NCBI GenBank assembly: GCA_948144175.1
Contig: CANXME010000402.1
Coordinates: 1 to 64,000 of the forward strand
Length of the DNA stretch: 64,000 nucleotides
Source of the DNA: Closterium sp. NIES-65
Lineage: Eukaryota > Streptophyta > Zygnematophyceae > Desmidiales > Closteriaceae
Direction of reading: 5' to 3'
Shown one piece after another: positions 50,297 to 59,995 of this stretch. Numbering within the stretch: position 1 is the first letter of the stretch; each line of letters opens with the position of its first letter. A program made the translations under genes and the position numbers. The notes below the pieces were generated by a model. It searched no databases, was not told where the DNA came from, and saw nothing but the letters and a program-made list of their open reading frames with translations.

Positions 50297-52937
50297 TCAT
50301 ATCATATCGAGCACGCGCCGCAGCTGGTCCCTGACAATGGCCATGTCGGGGCGGTTGTCGCGCTCGTACAGGATGGCGGAGCGGATGGTCGCCAGCACGA
50401 TGGCGCTGGCAGCGGGCTGCCACTGCCCCGCCAGCGCCGGGTCCAGCACCTGCGCGGGGTCTGCTTCGCGCGCCACGGCCACGGCCTTGCGCACGGCCTT
50501 GAAGCGCGGGCCCTGCGCTGATGCCCCCGACACGAGCTCGAGCAGGAAGATGCCAAACGCGTACGTGTCTGATAGACGCGTCAACGTGCCTGGCAGGCCG
50601 CGCAGAGCAGTGGGGGGTTGGGTGGGGGGTTAAGAGGGAGGGGTGAAGCCAAGGCGAAACTGCATGGACGGAAAGTGTTGATGAGTGATGAGCTGCTATG
50701 GTGCAATGCTGCTGTGCTCGTGGCATGGTGCAGGGGGGAGGGCATGGGGGAGGGCAGGTGGCGGACCGGAGTCGAAGTAGGCGGGGTCGATGTAGGACAT
50801 GGAGGAGGCGCCCCTCATCTGCACGTGCATCTTCCAATCCGCCACCACCCGCGCCAACCCATAGTCCGCCACCACTGGCGTGCCGTCCTGCCCAGAGCCA
50901 CAGCAGCACCGGTAGGGAGGGTGGTTGAAGGAACAAAGCGAACGTCGTTTATAGACAGAACATGAATGGACTGGCCATGGTGCCACAGTGAGGCCGATAG
51001 ATGGAAGGACGATGAGGAAAAGGAGGTAGCTTGGGCATGGACGCAGGCAACGACGGTGCAAGGCGCAGCAGCAGCTCACAGCGCGCAGCAGCAGCTCACG
51101 GCGCGCAGCAGCAGCTCACGGGTTGCAGCAGCACGTTGGAGGCTTTGAAGTTGCGGTGCACGAGGTTGAGTCGGTGCAGCTGAGCTAACACGTCCGCACA
51201 TGTGAACGCCATCTGCACTCTCTCCCTCCACCCGAACTGCACCTCTCCCCGCGCCACTGCATGGTGCACGGGGGCAGGGGGGGGAGAGGGGAAGAATGGC
51301 ATGGGAGATGCAGGATTGGTATGGCACGGAGGGTGGCATCATGCAGTGGGCTTGCAATGAGCGTGAATGAATGAACTGCTGAGCTACGCACCTCGTGCCA
51401 TGAGTTGCTCCACGCACCTCGTGCCATGAGCTGCTCCACGCACCTCGTGCCATGAGTTGCTCCACGCACCTCGTGCCATGAGCTACTCCACGCACCTCGT
51501 GCCATGAGCTACTCCACGCACCTCGTGCCATGAGCTGCTCCACGCACCTCGTGCCATGAGCTACTCCACGCACCTCGTGCCATGAGCTGCTCCACGCACC
51601 TCGTGCCATGAGTTGCTCCACGCACCTCGTGCCATGAGCTACTCCACGCACCTCGTGCCATGAGCTACTCCACGCACCTCGTGCCATGAGCTGCTCCACG
51701 CACCTCGTGCCATGAGTTGCTCCACGCACCTCGTGCCATGAGCTACTCCACGCACCTCGTGCCATGAGCTACTCCACGCACCTCGTGCCATGAGCTGCTC
51801 CACGCACCTCGTGCCATGAGCTACTCCACGCACCTCGTGCCATGAGCTGCTCCACGCACCTCGTGCCATGAGTTGCTCCACGCACCTCGTGCCATGAGCT
51901 GCTCCACGCACCTCGTGCCATGAGCTGCTCCACGCACCTCGTGCCATGAGTTGCTCCACAGTGCCGCCTTCAATGAAGTCACAGATGATGATGGGCGGCC
52001 GCTGCGCCACATACCCGTGCACGCGCAGCAGGCTGGCGTGCCGCCCCTCCTCCTCCACCAGCGCGCACTCGTGCTGTTCCCATGTCCGTTGCATGGGCCG
52101 TGTGTCACATGCCATGTGCCATGTGCCATGTGCCATGTGCCATGGAGGAAGGGGCACGGAGCAACAGGGGAAGCAAGTGAGCTGGCTGCACAAACGAAGG
52201 TCCGTGCAGACAAGGCAAGGAGGGGGGGATAGGACAGACGACCACTGAGAGCATCCATGCTTGCATCACCTCCCCCTTGCCCCCTCTTCCCCCCACCCCC
52301 TCCTCCCCCCCCTCCCTTCCCCCCCCCCACTGACCGCGAAGGTCGCCAGCCCCCCCACGCCTGTGACGGGGTCGCCGTTCAGCACCTTCACCGCCACCGG
52401 GATCAGCGCGCGCGCGCCCGCGCCCTCTGCGCCCTCCCCCTCTGTGCCGTCCCCCTCCGCGCGCGCGGCGTGCGCCCACATGAAGCCCTTGTACACGAAC
52501 CCGAACGGGCCGCGCCCTGCGAGCGCCTTGAAGCCCTCCGTGGCGTGCAGCGCGTCCTCGAACGCGTACTCGCGCACCCACCCCCGCCCGCGCTCCCCCT
52601 CCCCCGCCGCCCGCACCGTCGGGTACACGGGGTCTGGCGCGCGCGAGGGGGGAAGGAGGAAGAGAAATAGGGGGTTGGGGAGAGAAGGGGGCAATGAGTG
52701 ATTTCGTGAGCGGAGAATAAAATGGATAGCACCAGTTGAGTGGAGTAGCGCGTTGAACCACTCTAGATCGGTTCTTGCGGTGATAGCGCGATTGGTGGTG
52801 GCACTGGAACTGGTGGCGTTTCGGGGAAGAGAGCGGAAAGCGGGCAAAAGAGGTGATAGAGAGCAAAAACGGCGGGCGGGGCAGAGCGTCGTACGCAGTT
52901 CACCGTCGCCCACTGGTCGCGAGAAGAGCCCGCCCAT
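50297..52937 (-). CDS. Receptor-like cytoplasmic kinase, degenerate HRD (HRN)
   Basis: Protein of 339 residues, kinase domain only, no ectodomain or membrane span. Exons 52937-52904, 52633-52335, 52073-51938, 51256-51120, 50887-50767 and 50589-50297 join in phase. The start MGGLFS is a likely N-myristoylation site, suggesting plasma-membrane attachment. Visible motifs: EYAFEDALHATEGF, glycine loop GRGPFGFVYKG (51-61), VAVK lysine 94, VQFGWRERVQMAFTCADVL, then LVHRNFKASNVLL in which the catalytic HRD aspartate is Asn192, VADYGLAR (DFG as DYG, Asp210 kept), YIDPAYF and SDTYAFGIFLLELVSG. The lost HRD aspartate predicts a pseudokinase or very weak kinase. Exon number and phases match the divergent kinase at 54103-56866, so the two are paralogues. 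Its introns 3 and 4 hold donor-derived tandem repeats. Confidence 0.88.
51061..51120 (+). repeat. 20-bp donor-border repeat, kinase intron 4
   Basis: Three 20-bp copies of GTGAGCTGCTGCTGCGCGCC (minus strand) start exactly at the exon 4 border (CAACCC then GTGAGC). Each copy begins with a consensus GTGAGC donor. Confidence 0.85.
51385..51958 (-). repeat. 26-bp minisatellite copying exon 3 donor border
   Basis: About 22 copies of a 26-bp unit that, on the minus strand, reads GCAACTCATGGCACGAGGTG with GCGTGGA linking copies. The unit is the last 17-20 coding bases of exon 3 (residues EQLMAR) plus the first bases of intron 3, so every copy carries CACGAG followed by a GTGCGT donor. Two main variants are GAGCTGCTCC and GAGCTACTCC on the plus strand. 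Since 26 is not a multiple of 3, use of a later donor would shift the frame for most copies. Confidence 0.93.
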
Positions 52938-54102
52938 GACGCTGCGCGGCGCCTGCCGTCGCACGGCGACGGCGACGCTGAGAGCTGGCGACGGGCTGGC
53001 ACTCAGGATAGTCGCCGGCTGGCTCGACGGGCGATGTCTGGTAGTCACGCGCTGGTGAGTCGCGGCGACGGAGAGAACGGACGGCTAAGATGTGGCTATC
53101 TCACGTGGCCTGAACTGGAGTGACGTGAAGTTCGCGAGTTATGCAGTCGATCATGGTTCATCGTGGCGTGACGGCCGCACGCTCAACTCTGCACACTCGA
53201 CTCGCCGCATGACCCCCTGCCTAAAGCGAATCGGCTAACAAGGGAATTGAAGTCGTGAAGTTCACGTGTGTGCGTCGTACTCGCGTAAAGATTCCTAACT
53301 TGGACTCAAGCTGCTGGGAAATACTTGTCACACTGCTTCCTACCTCGAGATTGGCTTTCCAATAAGACCAGCTGTGTCGCAACTGAAGAGCTCATGGCTA
53401 CCGCTCGCTTCAACGCGTCGTGCGCTACTGCCGTTGACCGCACCCAGCTGGATTGGCCGAGTACCCGCCATTCACGAAAGTCAAGTCAGACTCGCGAAAC
53501 AGTCGCGATCGCCAGCGAGATGCAACCAGCGTGCTGCTGCGAAACAGTGGTTTCTGAAACAGTGGTGTTCCCAAGGTTCGGTTCGGTCGGTCGGCAGGAA
53601 AAGTTTGTGTTTCGCGGGCGTCGCATACAATTGCACTTCGTCTCGAATATTTTTCACTCCCAGCACAGCACAGCACAGCACAGCACAGCTCTGCGACCAC
53701 CACGTCCGTTTTGTTGAGGCTTTCACGGACACACCACGAACGTCAGTGGACCGCGGGACGCGGCTTAGGACCGACGAATGGCATCCACGAGGAGTCTTGA
53801 GAGGCCTGAGTGTCCTTTATGTATTGGCTCCGGTGACCGTTAGGTAGTTGACGATCGTCCCGATCCGCAGCGAATAGGAACGAGTGAACCAACGCTCGGC
53901 ATTCCCGAGAACGTGGCCTAGACCGAGCGACTTGCTGACTTGCGCCGGCTACTAACTTATAGCACACGCTCCACGCGCGGTAGACGAGTCGAGAGTACCG
54001 TGCGAGAAGGCCCCAGTCGAGACTCACATCAGGTTGACCCGCCTCTCACTGCCTCCCACTCCACCCGTGCCGCGTGGCGCTCGTTTAGACCGCCACGTGG
54101 CG
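52938..54102. other. Shared divergent promoter region of the two kinases
   Basis: 1165 bp between the two kinase start codons. It contains a short CAGCACAGCACAGCACAG run at 53661-53688 and no supported exon. Both promoters must lie here if transcription starts near the ATGs. Confidence 0.55.
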
Positions 54103-56866
54103 ATGGGGTGCGCAGCGTCGCACGCGAGAGGTTCTGAAACGCCACCGCCACCGCAGCTGGGATCGTCGCGATCAGGTGACGCGTGCTGGAGGCTCGCTGC
54201 CGTAGCAGGTCAGGTGGGGGGCAGTAGGGAATGCGCGCTGCAGCAGAATAGGTACGCTGCAGTACCGATGGCGCGATCGCGATAGCGTCCAGCACCCGCT
54301 CGTACTGCCAACGACGTCACGCCGCCCACCCCCTCAAGTCGTCCCTCTTCCCCCCTTTTGCCCGCCCACCCTCTCTGCCCCGTCCCCCCCACGCCTCTCC
54401 TTTTCGCTCCCCCGAATACCTCCTTCCCCCCCCCCACCCAGACCCGCGGTCGCCGTACCCGGTGCGCAAGTCCGCGGAGGCGGGCGGCGGAGTGTGCGAG
54501 TACAGCTACCAGGAGGTGCACGCCGCCACGGGCGGGTTCCAGCACGAGGTGGGGCGCGGCGGGTTCGGCGTGGTGTACCACGGGTACCTCGCGGAGCCGC
54601 ACGGCGGGCAGGGCGCGGGCGTGTGGGCCGTGGCCGTGAAGCTGATGAGCGGCGAGCACATCGCCAACGGCATCGACAGCTTCATGGTGCGCCACGTGGG
54701 AAGGGGAGGGAGGGGGTGGATGAAGGAGGAGGGGGAAGAATGGTGGAAACGGGTGAGGGTAATCGTGGGGAACAAGGGGGGCTGATTTGACTGTTTACTC
54801 GTGAGCTACCTGCCTGCTAGTCAGCTTTTTCCCGGCCAATCTAATCCCTAGGTGCATGGTGGCATGGTGGCATGGTGGCATGGTGGCATGGGCATGGTGG
54901 CATGGGCATGATGGCATGGCGGCATGGTGGTGGTATGGTGGCATGGGGCCATGGCATGGTGGATGGTGGCATGGCGGCATGGCGGCATTGTGGCATGGGG
55001 ACATGGCATGGTGGCATGGTGGCATGGTGGCATGGTGGCATGGTGGCATGGTGGCATGGCATGGCAGACGGAGGTGGCGGTGATGGCTCGGGTGCACCAC
55101 CCCAACATCCTGCGCCTGGAGGGGTACGTGGTGGGCGCCACGCCCATCCTCATCTACGACTACATCCCCAATGGGGACGCCGCCTCCTACCTCGCCAAAG
55201 GTGCCTCCTACCTCGCCAAAGGTGCCTCCTACCTTGCCAAAGGTGCCTCCTACCTCCTCAAAGGTGCCTCCTACCTCCTCAAAGGTGCCTCCCGCTGCCC
55301 AACCCCTCCCTACCTCCGCCAGAGGTGCCGCCCTGGTCGCTGGCACTCTCTCCCCGCCATGCATCCATGCCACTGCCATGCACTAATCGCTGCCTGGACT
55401 TTGACCATGTCCATCGCTTGCCTTCCACGCTCACATTCCCCGCTCTCCATGCATCCCCTCGCTCTCCATGCATCCCCCCGCTCTCCATGCATCCCCCCGC
55501 TCTCCATGCATCCCCCCGCTCTCCATGCATCCCCCCGCTCTCCATGCATCCCCCCGCTCTCCATGCATCCCCCCGCTCTCCATGCATCCCCCCGCTCTCC
55601 ATGCACCCCCCCGCTCTCCATGCATCCCTTATGTTCTCCCGCTCCCCCCATGCTGCAGCTCGGAGTGGAGAGGTGCAGTTTGGGTGGAGGGACAGGCTGA
55701 AGGTGGCACTGGGGTGTGCGGAGGCGCTGACAGCCATCCACGCCAACGGCTTTGTGCACCGCGACTTCAAGGCGCCCAACGTGCTGCTGCGGGAGGTGAG
55801 CCCCCATGTGCTGCTTGGGAAGGTGGACTGCTGCTAAGAGAGGGGAGGCGGGCCTCATGCATGCAGTGCAGAAGCACATGAGACTCACTCGCATCTAACC
55901 TCTCTCACCCCACTGCCCTGCGCCCGCCCGCCACAGGACCTGACACCAGTGGTGGCAGACTTTGGGTTGGCGCGAGCGGTGGATGACTGGAAGACACACG
56001 TGGAGACACGCGTGATGGGGTCCGTGGGCTACATCGACCCCATCTACTTCGAATCAGGTCAGTGGGCTACATCGACCCCATCTACTTCGAATCAGGTCAG
56101 TGGGCTACATCGACCCCATCTACTTGGAATCAGGTCAGTGGGCTACATCGACCCCATCTACTTGGAATCAGGTCAGTGGGCTACATCGACCCCATCTACT
56201 TGGAATCAGGTCAGTGGGCTACATCGACCCTATCTACTTGGAATCAGGTCAGCTGCCCCCACCTCTCTGCCATGAATCATTGCACGCAGTCCCTTGTACA
56301 TCAGATGACCAGCCAGTTACATCAGATGACCAGCCAGTTACATCAGATGACCAGCCAGTTACATCAGATGACCAGCCAGTTACATCAGATGACCAGCCAG
56401 TTACATCAGATGACCAGCCAGTTACATCAGATGACCAGCCAGTTACATCAGATGACCAGCCAGTTACATCAGATGACCAGCCAGTTACGTAGGCACTCTT
56501 CAAGGTTGCCTTCTGGTATACTTCTCTTGTGCTTCCGCCCCTGCAGGCAACCTGAGCAAGAAGTCGGACACGTATGCGTTTGGGATATTCTTTCTGGAGC
56601 TCATCTCGGGCGTGTCTGCGCTTGACGGCAGCTTCAAGGAGCTGCGGCGCCTCGTGACGGGCAATGACTACCCCGATGCCGCTCTTGTCATGGACCCACA
56701 CCTGGCGGGGCAGTGGCACCTCAAGCACGTGCTCGTGGCCTTCACACTCATCAAGTTTGCAATCTTCTACGACTGGGAAACTAGACCAGGGATGGATGTT
56801 CTCATAAGAAAGCTCAAGGATATTGTGTCTGAAGTTGAAACAACATCTGGCGTTAGAAAGATGTGA
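54103..56866 (+). CDS. Receptor-like cytoplasmic kinase (Ser/Thr)
   Basis: Serine/threonine kinase of 342 residues with no ectodomain. Exons 54103-54175, 54442-54686, 55068-55200, 55659-55795, 55937-56057 and 56547-56866 join in phase. MGCAAS at the start is a classic myristoylation plus palmitoylation signal, implying plasma-membrane attachment. Motifs: CEYSYQEVHAATGGF, glycine loop GRGGFGVVYHG (62-72), VAVK lysine 91, TEVAVMARVHHPNILRLEGY, FVHRDFKAPNVLL (Asp186), VADFGLAR (Asp204), YIDPIYFESG in place of the usual YLDPEY, and SDTYAFGIFFLELISG. All catalytic residues checked are present, unlike the paralogue at 50297-52937, which is arranged head to head. Introns 2, 3 and 5 hold minisatellites; those beginning at the exon 3 and exon 5 donors are copies of the border itself. 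Confidence 0.9.
54852..55066 (+). repeat. ATGGTGGC-type repeat in kinase intron 2
   Basis: Degenerate 8-9 bp tandem repeat (GGCATGGT, GGCATGGGC, GGCATGGC) running up to the exon 3 acceptor (ATGGCAG). Confidence 0.9.
55180..55290 (+). repeat. 21-bp donor-border repeat, kinase exon 3/intron 3
   Basis: Five 21-bp copies of GCCTCCTACCTCGCCAAAGG plus T; the first is the coding end of exon 3 (ASYLAKG) and the rest extend into the intron. Each of the first four ends in AAAG followed by GT. The unit is 7 codons and the frame stays open, so use of a later donor would add the peptide ASYLAKG or ASYLLKG repeatedly. Confidence 0.9.
55440..55626 (+). repeat. 19-bp minisatellite in kinase intron 3
   Basis: About ten copies of CTCTCCATGCATCCCCCCG, upstream of the exon 4 acceptor. 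Confidence 0.95.
56020..56250 (+). repeat. 38-bp donor-border repeat, kinase exon 5/intron 5
   Basis: Six 38-bp copies of the 3' end of exon 5 plus the donor: the unit contains GTGGGCTACATCGACCCCAT and CTACTTCGAATCAGGTCA. The first copy is coding (VGYIDPIYFESG). Later copies change TTCGAA to TTGGAA. Every copy carries the same AATCAG/GTCAGT donor. The unit length is not a multiple of 3. Confidence 0.94.
56298..56487 (+). repeat. 21-bp minisatellite in kinase intron 5
   Basis: Nine near-perfect copies of a 21-bp unit containing CATCAGATGACCAGCCAGTT, in the same intron as the 38-bp donor repeat. Confidence 0.95.
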
Positions 56867-57486
56867 CAAGCTTAATAGGCCAATTCTGTGTTTGTTTTGT
56901 TAAGATAATTAGGAAGCTGCGCATTGGGTATCTTGGTGGATCAGTTTAAAGGGAAGTTGTACCTGAAAGTTTATGATCGGTTCATTGGTCTCCGCACGAT
57001 GTTTCCTTTCGCGTGCGCCTATATCGCGAATCTGGTTCGCGTTTCTGCAATAAATCACCAGTTGGGGATTGACTCATGCCCGCACTCGGCGCCGCCAGTC
57101 TCGCTCATTCATTTTCCTCGCCTGCCGAGATTCTCAATTTCGCTTCCCAACCCACCATCATTGCCCTACAAACCGCATGCAACACCCCCTTGGCTCTCGT
57201 GAACTATTTCCCACCCATCCCCGTTTCTCCAGCCAGTTCTTCCACCCTTCCACCGACCCTTGCTTCGTCCTCCCGTCAGCGCTAGGAGTTGTCCGCACCA
57301 GCCACACGCGCTTCCCAGCTTTGATAGAGTAAATTGCTTTCCGCTGAAACTTCTGTTCGACACAAAGCTGGTTGTAAGACACAGCAGCCCGCTCGCCAGT
57401 GTCCAATTCGGGATTCTGCGGCGCATTACAAATCCGCACACCGTCATCTCGGCGCATCGCATCGCAGCGCATCACATCTCAAACAC
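56867..57486. other. Intergenic, promoter side of PLAC8 gene
   Basis: Unique DNA between the kinase stop and the PLAC8 start. A CGCATCGCATCGCAGCGCAT run sits at 57453-57473, just upstream of the ATG. No gene seen. Confidence 0.5.
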
Positions 57487-58418
57487 ATGGCGTTCGACCA
57501 GCCGTGGGTACCCGAGGGCGCGTGGACCACGTCCGTCTTCGCGTGCTGCAACGACGTCCCCTCCTGTGAGCACGCCGCGATCTCTGCGCACCCATGTGTT
57601 CGCATCACCGCGCGTGCCCAACTCAGCTCACCCTCATTTCGCCCCGTTGCATTGGCCCCCCGTGTGTGTGCGCAGTGTGCTGCTCGGTGTGGTGCCCGTG
57701 CGTCATGGTGGGGCGCAACGCCGAGATCGTCACCGACGGCTTCACAGGTGACTCCACCGCTCCTTAACACACACCATTCTGACGTGTCGCACGCTAACTA
57801 GAGCCACCTCGCACCGCCAGGGCTCCGCCATTTAATCGAGTCGCTCTATTCCTCGCTCGTCGTTCCCCGCGCCCCGCAGACCCGTGCCGCGCGTGCATGG
57901 GGTGGGCGCTCCTCCAGCTCGCCTGCAGCGGCGCCTTCTTCGCTCGAGGTCAGCCTCCCCGCCCTCCACGCCGCCTTTCTCTCCCAGCGCTCTTTTCGCA
58001 GTTCCCTTTCTGTTTCAGCGTGTGATGTCGTCGACTGTCCGTACGACGTGCTTGTTCGTGTGCGCTGCCCCGCGCGCTGCAGATTTCCGCAAACGGCTGC
58101 GCGAGAAGTACATGCTACCGCAGCGGCCGTTCAGCGACTTCTGGATGCACTGCCTGTGCGCGTGCTGCGCCATCGCGCAGGAGCACCGCGAACTGCGCAA
58201 CCGCGGATGGGACCCCGCGCTAGGTGCGTGCGTAGCATCGCATGATGTAACGTAACGAGCACCCAGTGTTTCTGCACTTATGGTCTCCGCACCCACTTGC
58301 ACTCACACTAGATGTTTCTTTCGCTTCCTCTCGTGCCCCCTCAGGCTATGCGGGCAACGTGCGCAAGTTCCAGGCGTGCTCTCCGCCCCCCCAGATGGAA
58401 ATGCTCGCCGACCAGTAG
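57487..58418 (+). CDS. PLAC8/PCR-type cysteine-rich membrane protein
   Basis: PLAC8-domain protein of the plant cadmium resistance (PCR)/FW2.2-like family, which in plants is linked to heavy-metal efflux or tolerance and organ size. Five exons, 57487-57565, 57676-57747, 57880-57948, 58083-58223 and 58345-58418, join in phase to 144 residues. Visible features are WVPEGAWTTSVFACCNDVPS, the signature CCSVWCPCVMVGRNAEIV (close to the CCxxxxCPC motif, with one residue fewer by my reading), the short hydrophobic segment MGWALLQLACSGAFFA, FRKRLREKYMLPQRPFSDFW, then CLCACCAIAQEHRELRNRGW, a hallmark of PLAC8, ending SPPPQMEMLADQ. It is likely a plasma-membrane protein with two short hydrophobic stretches. 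The ion is not predictable from sequence. Confidence 0.93.
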
Positions 58419-58642
58419 CAGATGAACCCTCTACTGCCCCTGTACACTAGCACTGCTCTCTCTCCTCGGTAGCCCAAAGTCCATTAGGTACTAGCCCGTC
58501 TTGCATCATATCTTGCTGTGCATATAGATGTATTTACATCTTTATTTTAAGCTACAACAAATCGCCTGTGCAACACGGAGTCCGATGGTTGCTTCTGAAG
58601 CTACCAGTACTGCCCCGCGCCCAGCATTACCGAGGCAACTTG

Positions 58643-59523
58643 CTACGCTGCTGTCAGCCACCAGTCACCACGCGCACTGCCGTGCATGCTCGCCCACAGG
58701 GTGCCACCGCGCCCGTCAGGAGATCCCGGCGGCACCTCCAGGGGCGGATGAGGCAGCTCCGGCCCTTCCGGCACATGCGGAGTGTCTGGGATCTCCGGGA
58801 TGTCCGGCACCACGTCAGGCGGCGTCGGCACCTCCGGAATCTCGGGGGTTCGCTCCGGAGGCGGGTTGGGAATCTCGGGGATTTCGGGAATAATGTCAGG
58901 CGGGGTTGGGGATGGAACTTCGGGCGGGGGGAAGGGCGGAAGGTTTGGCGGAGGGGTTGGAGTTGGGGCTCCGGGGGGCGGGATGGGGACGGCTTCGGGG
59001 GGTGGCGAGGGCGGGGGGACCTCGGGGGGGGTGAGCGGGGGGACGTTGGGCATGGGGACGGGGGGCGCCCTAGGGACGATCTCGGGGCTCGCGGGCTGCC
59101 CTCCACCGCGACCCGGCACCTCCGTGGGGAGTTCGGGACCTCCGAAGACGTGGAGGCCTGTAATGCCACGCGCGCACTCCGCCGCTGATGGGTCGCGCGA
59201 ATACTGCAACGGCGGGGACTGTAAGAGGGACGCATCCAGTGTGCATGCCCGTTTGCTGTGTGTTGACACGACTTGCACGCCCGCGCTGAGACCTGGGGAG
59301 AAGTTACGCGCGATTGAAGCGATTGATGGGGGGTGCAAGTCCGCCATGTGACAGAGGGGCCTGCCGAAGAAGAAAAGGAAATAAATAAAAAGAATACACA
59401 TGAATAATTCGGCAGGTTTATACTAGAATCCAAAATTAATATCGATTCAAAAGACTTACACACGTACCTCGCCAAGGAAGAGCGGATGCACGTCCGCGCC
59501 ATGGATGAGCAGAAAAGCGCCAT
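58643..59523 (-). CDS. Proline-rich protein, putative organelle targeting
   Basis: I do not recognise this gene. Two exons join in phase, 59523-59468 (donor GAG then GTACGT) and 59360-58643 (acceptor preceded by a pyrimidine tract and CGGCAG), for 257 residues. The N-terminus MALFCSSMARTCIRSSLARP, continuing through IASIARNFSPG, is rich in Arg/Ser/Ala with almost no acids, like a mitochondrial or plastid presequence. A region with FGGPELPTEVPGRGG follows, then about 130 residues of Pro-rich low complexity (PPEVPPPSPPPEA, DIIPEIPEIPNPPPE, DVVPDIPEIPD). The low-complexity half could be non-coding; support comes from the phase-matched splice and the open frame. Its 3' end faces the PLAC8 gene 224 bp away. 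Confidence 0.55.
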
Positions 59524-59829
59524 GGAGTGGTGATGTGGGGCTATGGAACGCAGTGCGAAACGGAGACAGGAGTAAGTTGCTGTGGGTGTGACAATCGACT
59601 AATAGGGCGCTAATTTCTTGATGGGGAGGAATTCCACGAGGGATGCTCAATTCCAGAATTCCAACCAGGGATTGCTCTACTGGTTGTGCATGCCATGCGT
59701 GGGACGGAAATGCGTTGCGGATAAAGTGTACATCACAACCATTTGGCCACTTATTCCAACACGATTTTGTGCTGGAAAGGAAGCTCAAACAGGAGAGCAC
59801 CTTACGCCGTCGTGAAGCCGGCAAAACAA
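59524..59829. other. Intergenic between proline-rich gene and tRNA-iMet
   Basis: Unique DNA without recognisable coding or repeat content, upstream of the proline-rich gene and downstream of the tRNA. Confidence 0.5.
59823..59826 (-). terminator. Pol III T-run after tRNA-iMet
   Basis: TTTT on the minus strand four bases after the tRNA 3' end, the minimal RNA polymerase III terminator. Confidence 0.7.
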
Positions 59830-59901
59830 TATCAGAGCGAGGTTTCGATCCTCGGACCTGTGGGTTATGGGCCCACCACGCTTCCGCTGCGCCACTCTGA
59901 T
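59830..59901 (-). tRNA. Initiator tRNA-Met (CAU)
   Basis: A 72-nt tRNA gene on the minus strand starting ATCAGAGTGGCGCAGCGGAA and ending CGAAACCTCGCTCTGATA. Acceptor ATCAGAG pairs with CTCTGAT, followed by discriminator A. The anticodon stem GTGGG pairs across the loop, with anticodon CAU at 59869-59867. The A-U first acceptor pair and the anticodon-stem G-C run (GGG/CCC) mark the initiator, and the sequence is almost identical to plant initiator tRNA-Met. The B-box region GGATCGAAACC has the initiator-type AUCG loop. A TTTT terminator follows within 4-8 bases (59826-59823). No intron; CCA is not encoded. Confidence 0.96.
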
Positions 59902-59995
59902 ATTTTTCGTAAAAATCAAAACTATACAATTCGAAAACACACATCTCGCGCTAGCCCTTCTCACGTCGTCTTTCACCTTGAAGAGCATTTCAACT

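Noticed and set aside
53325-53847. Plus-strand frames of 130-157 codons in the divergent promoter
   Set aside because: No recognisable motif, no phase-consistent partners, and they overlap in different frames.
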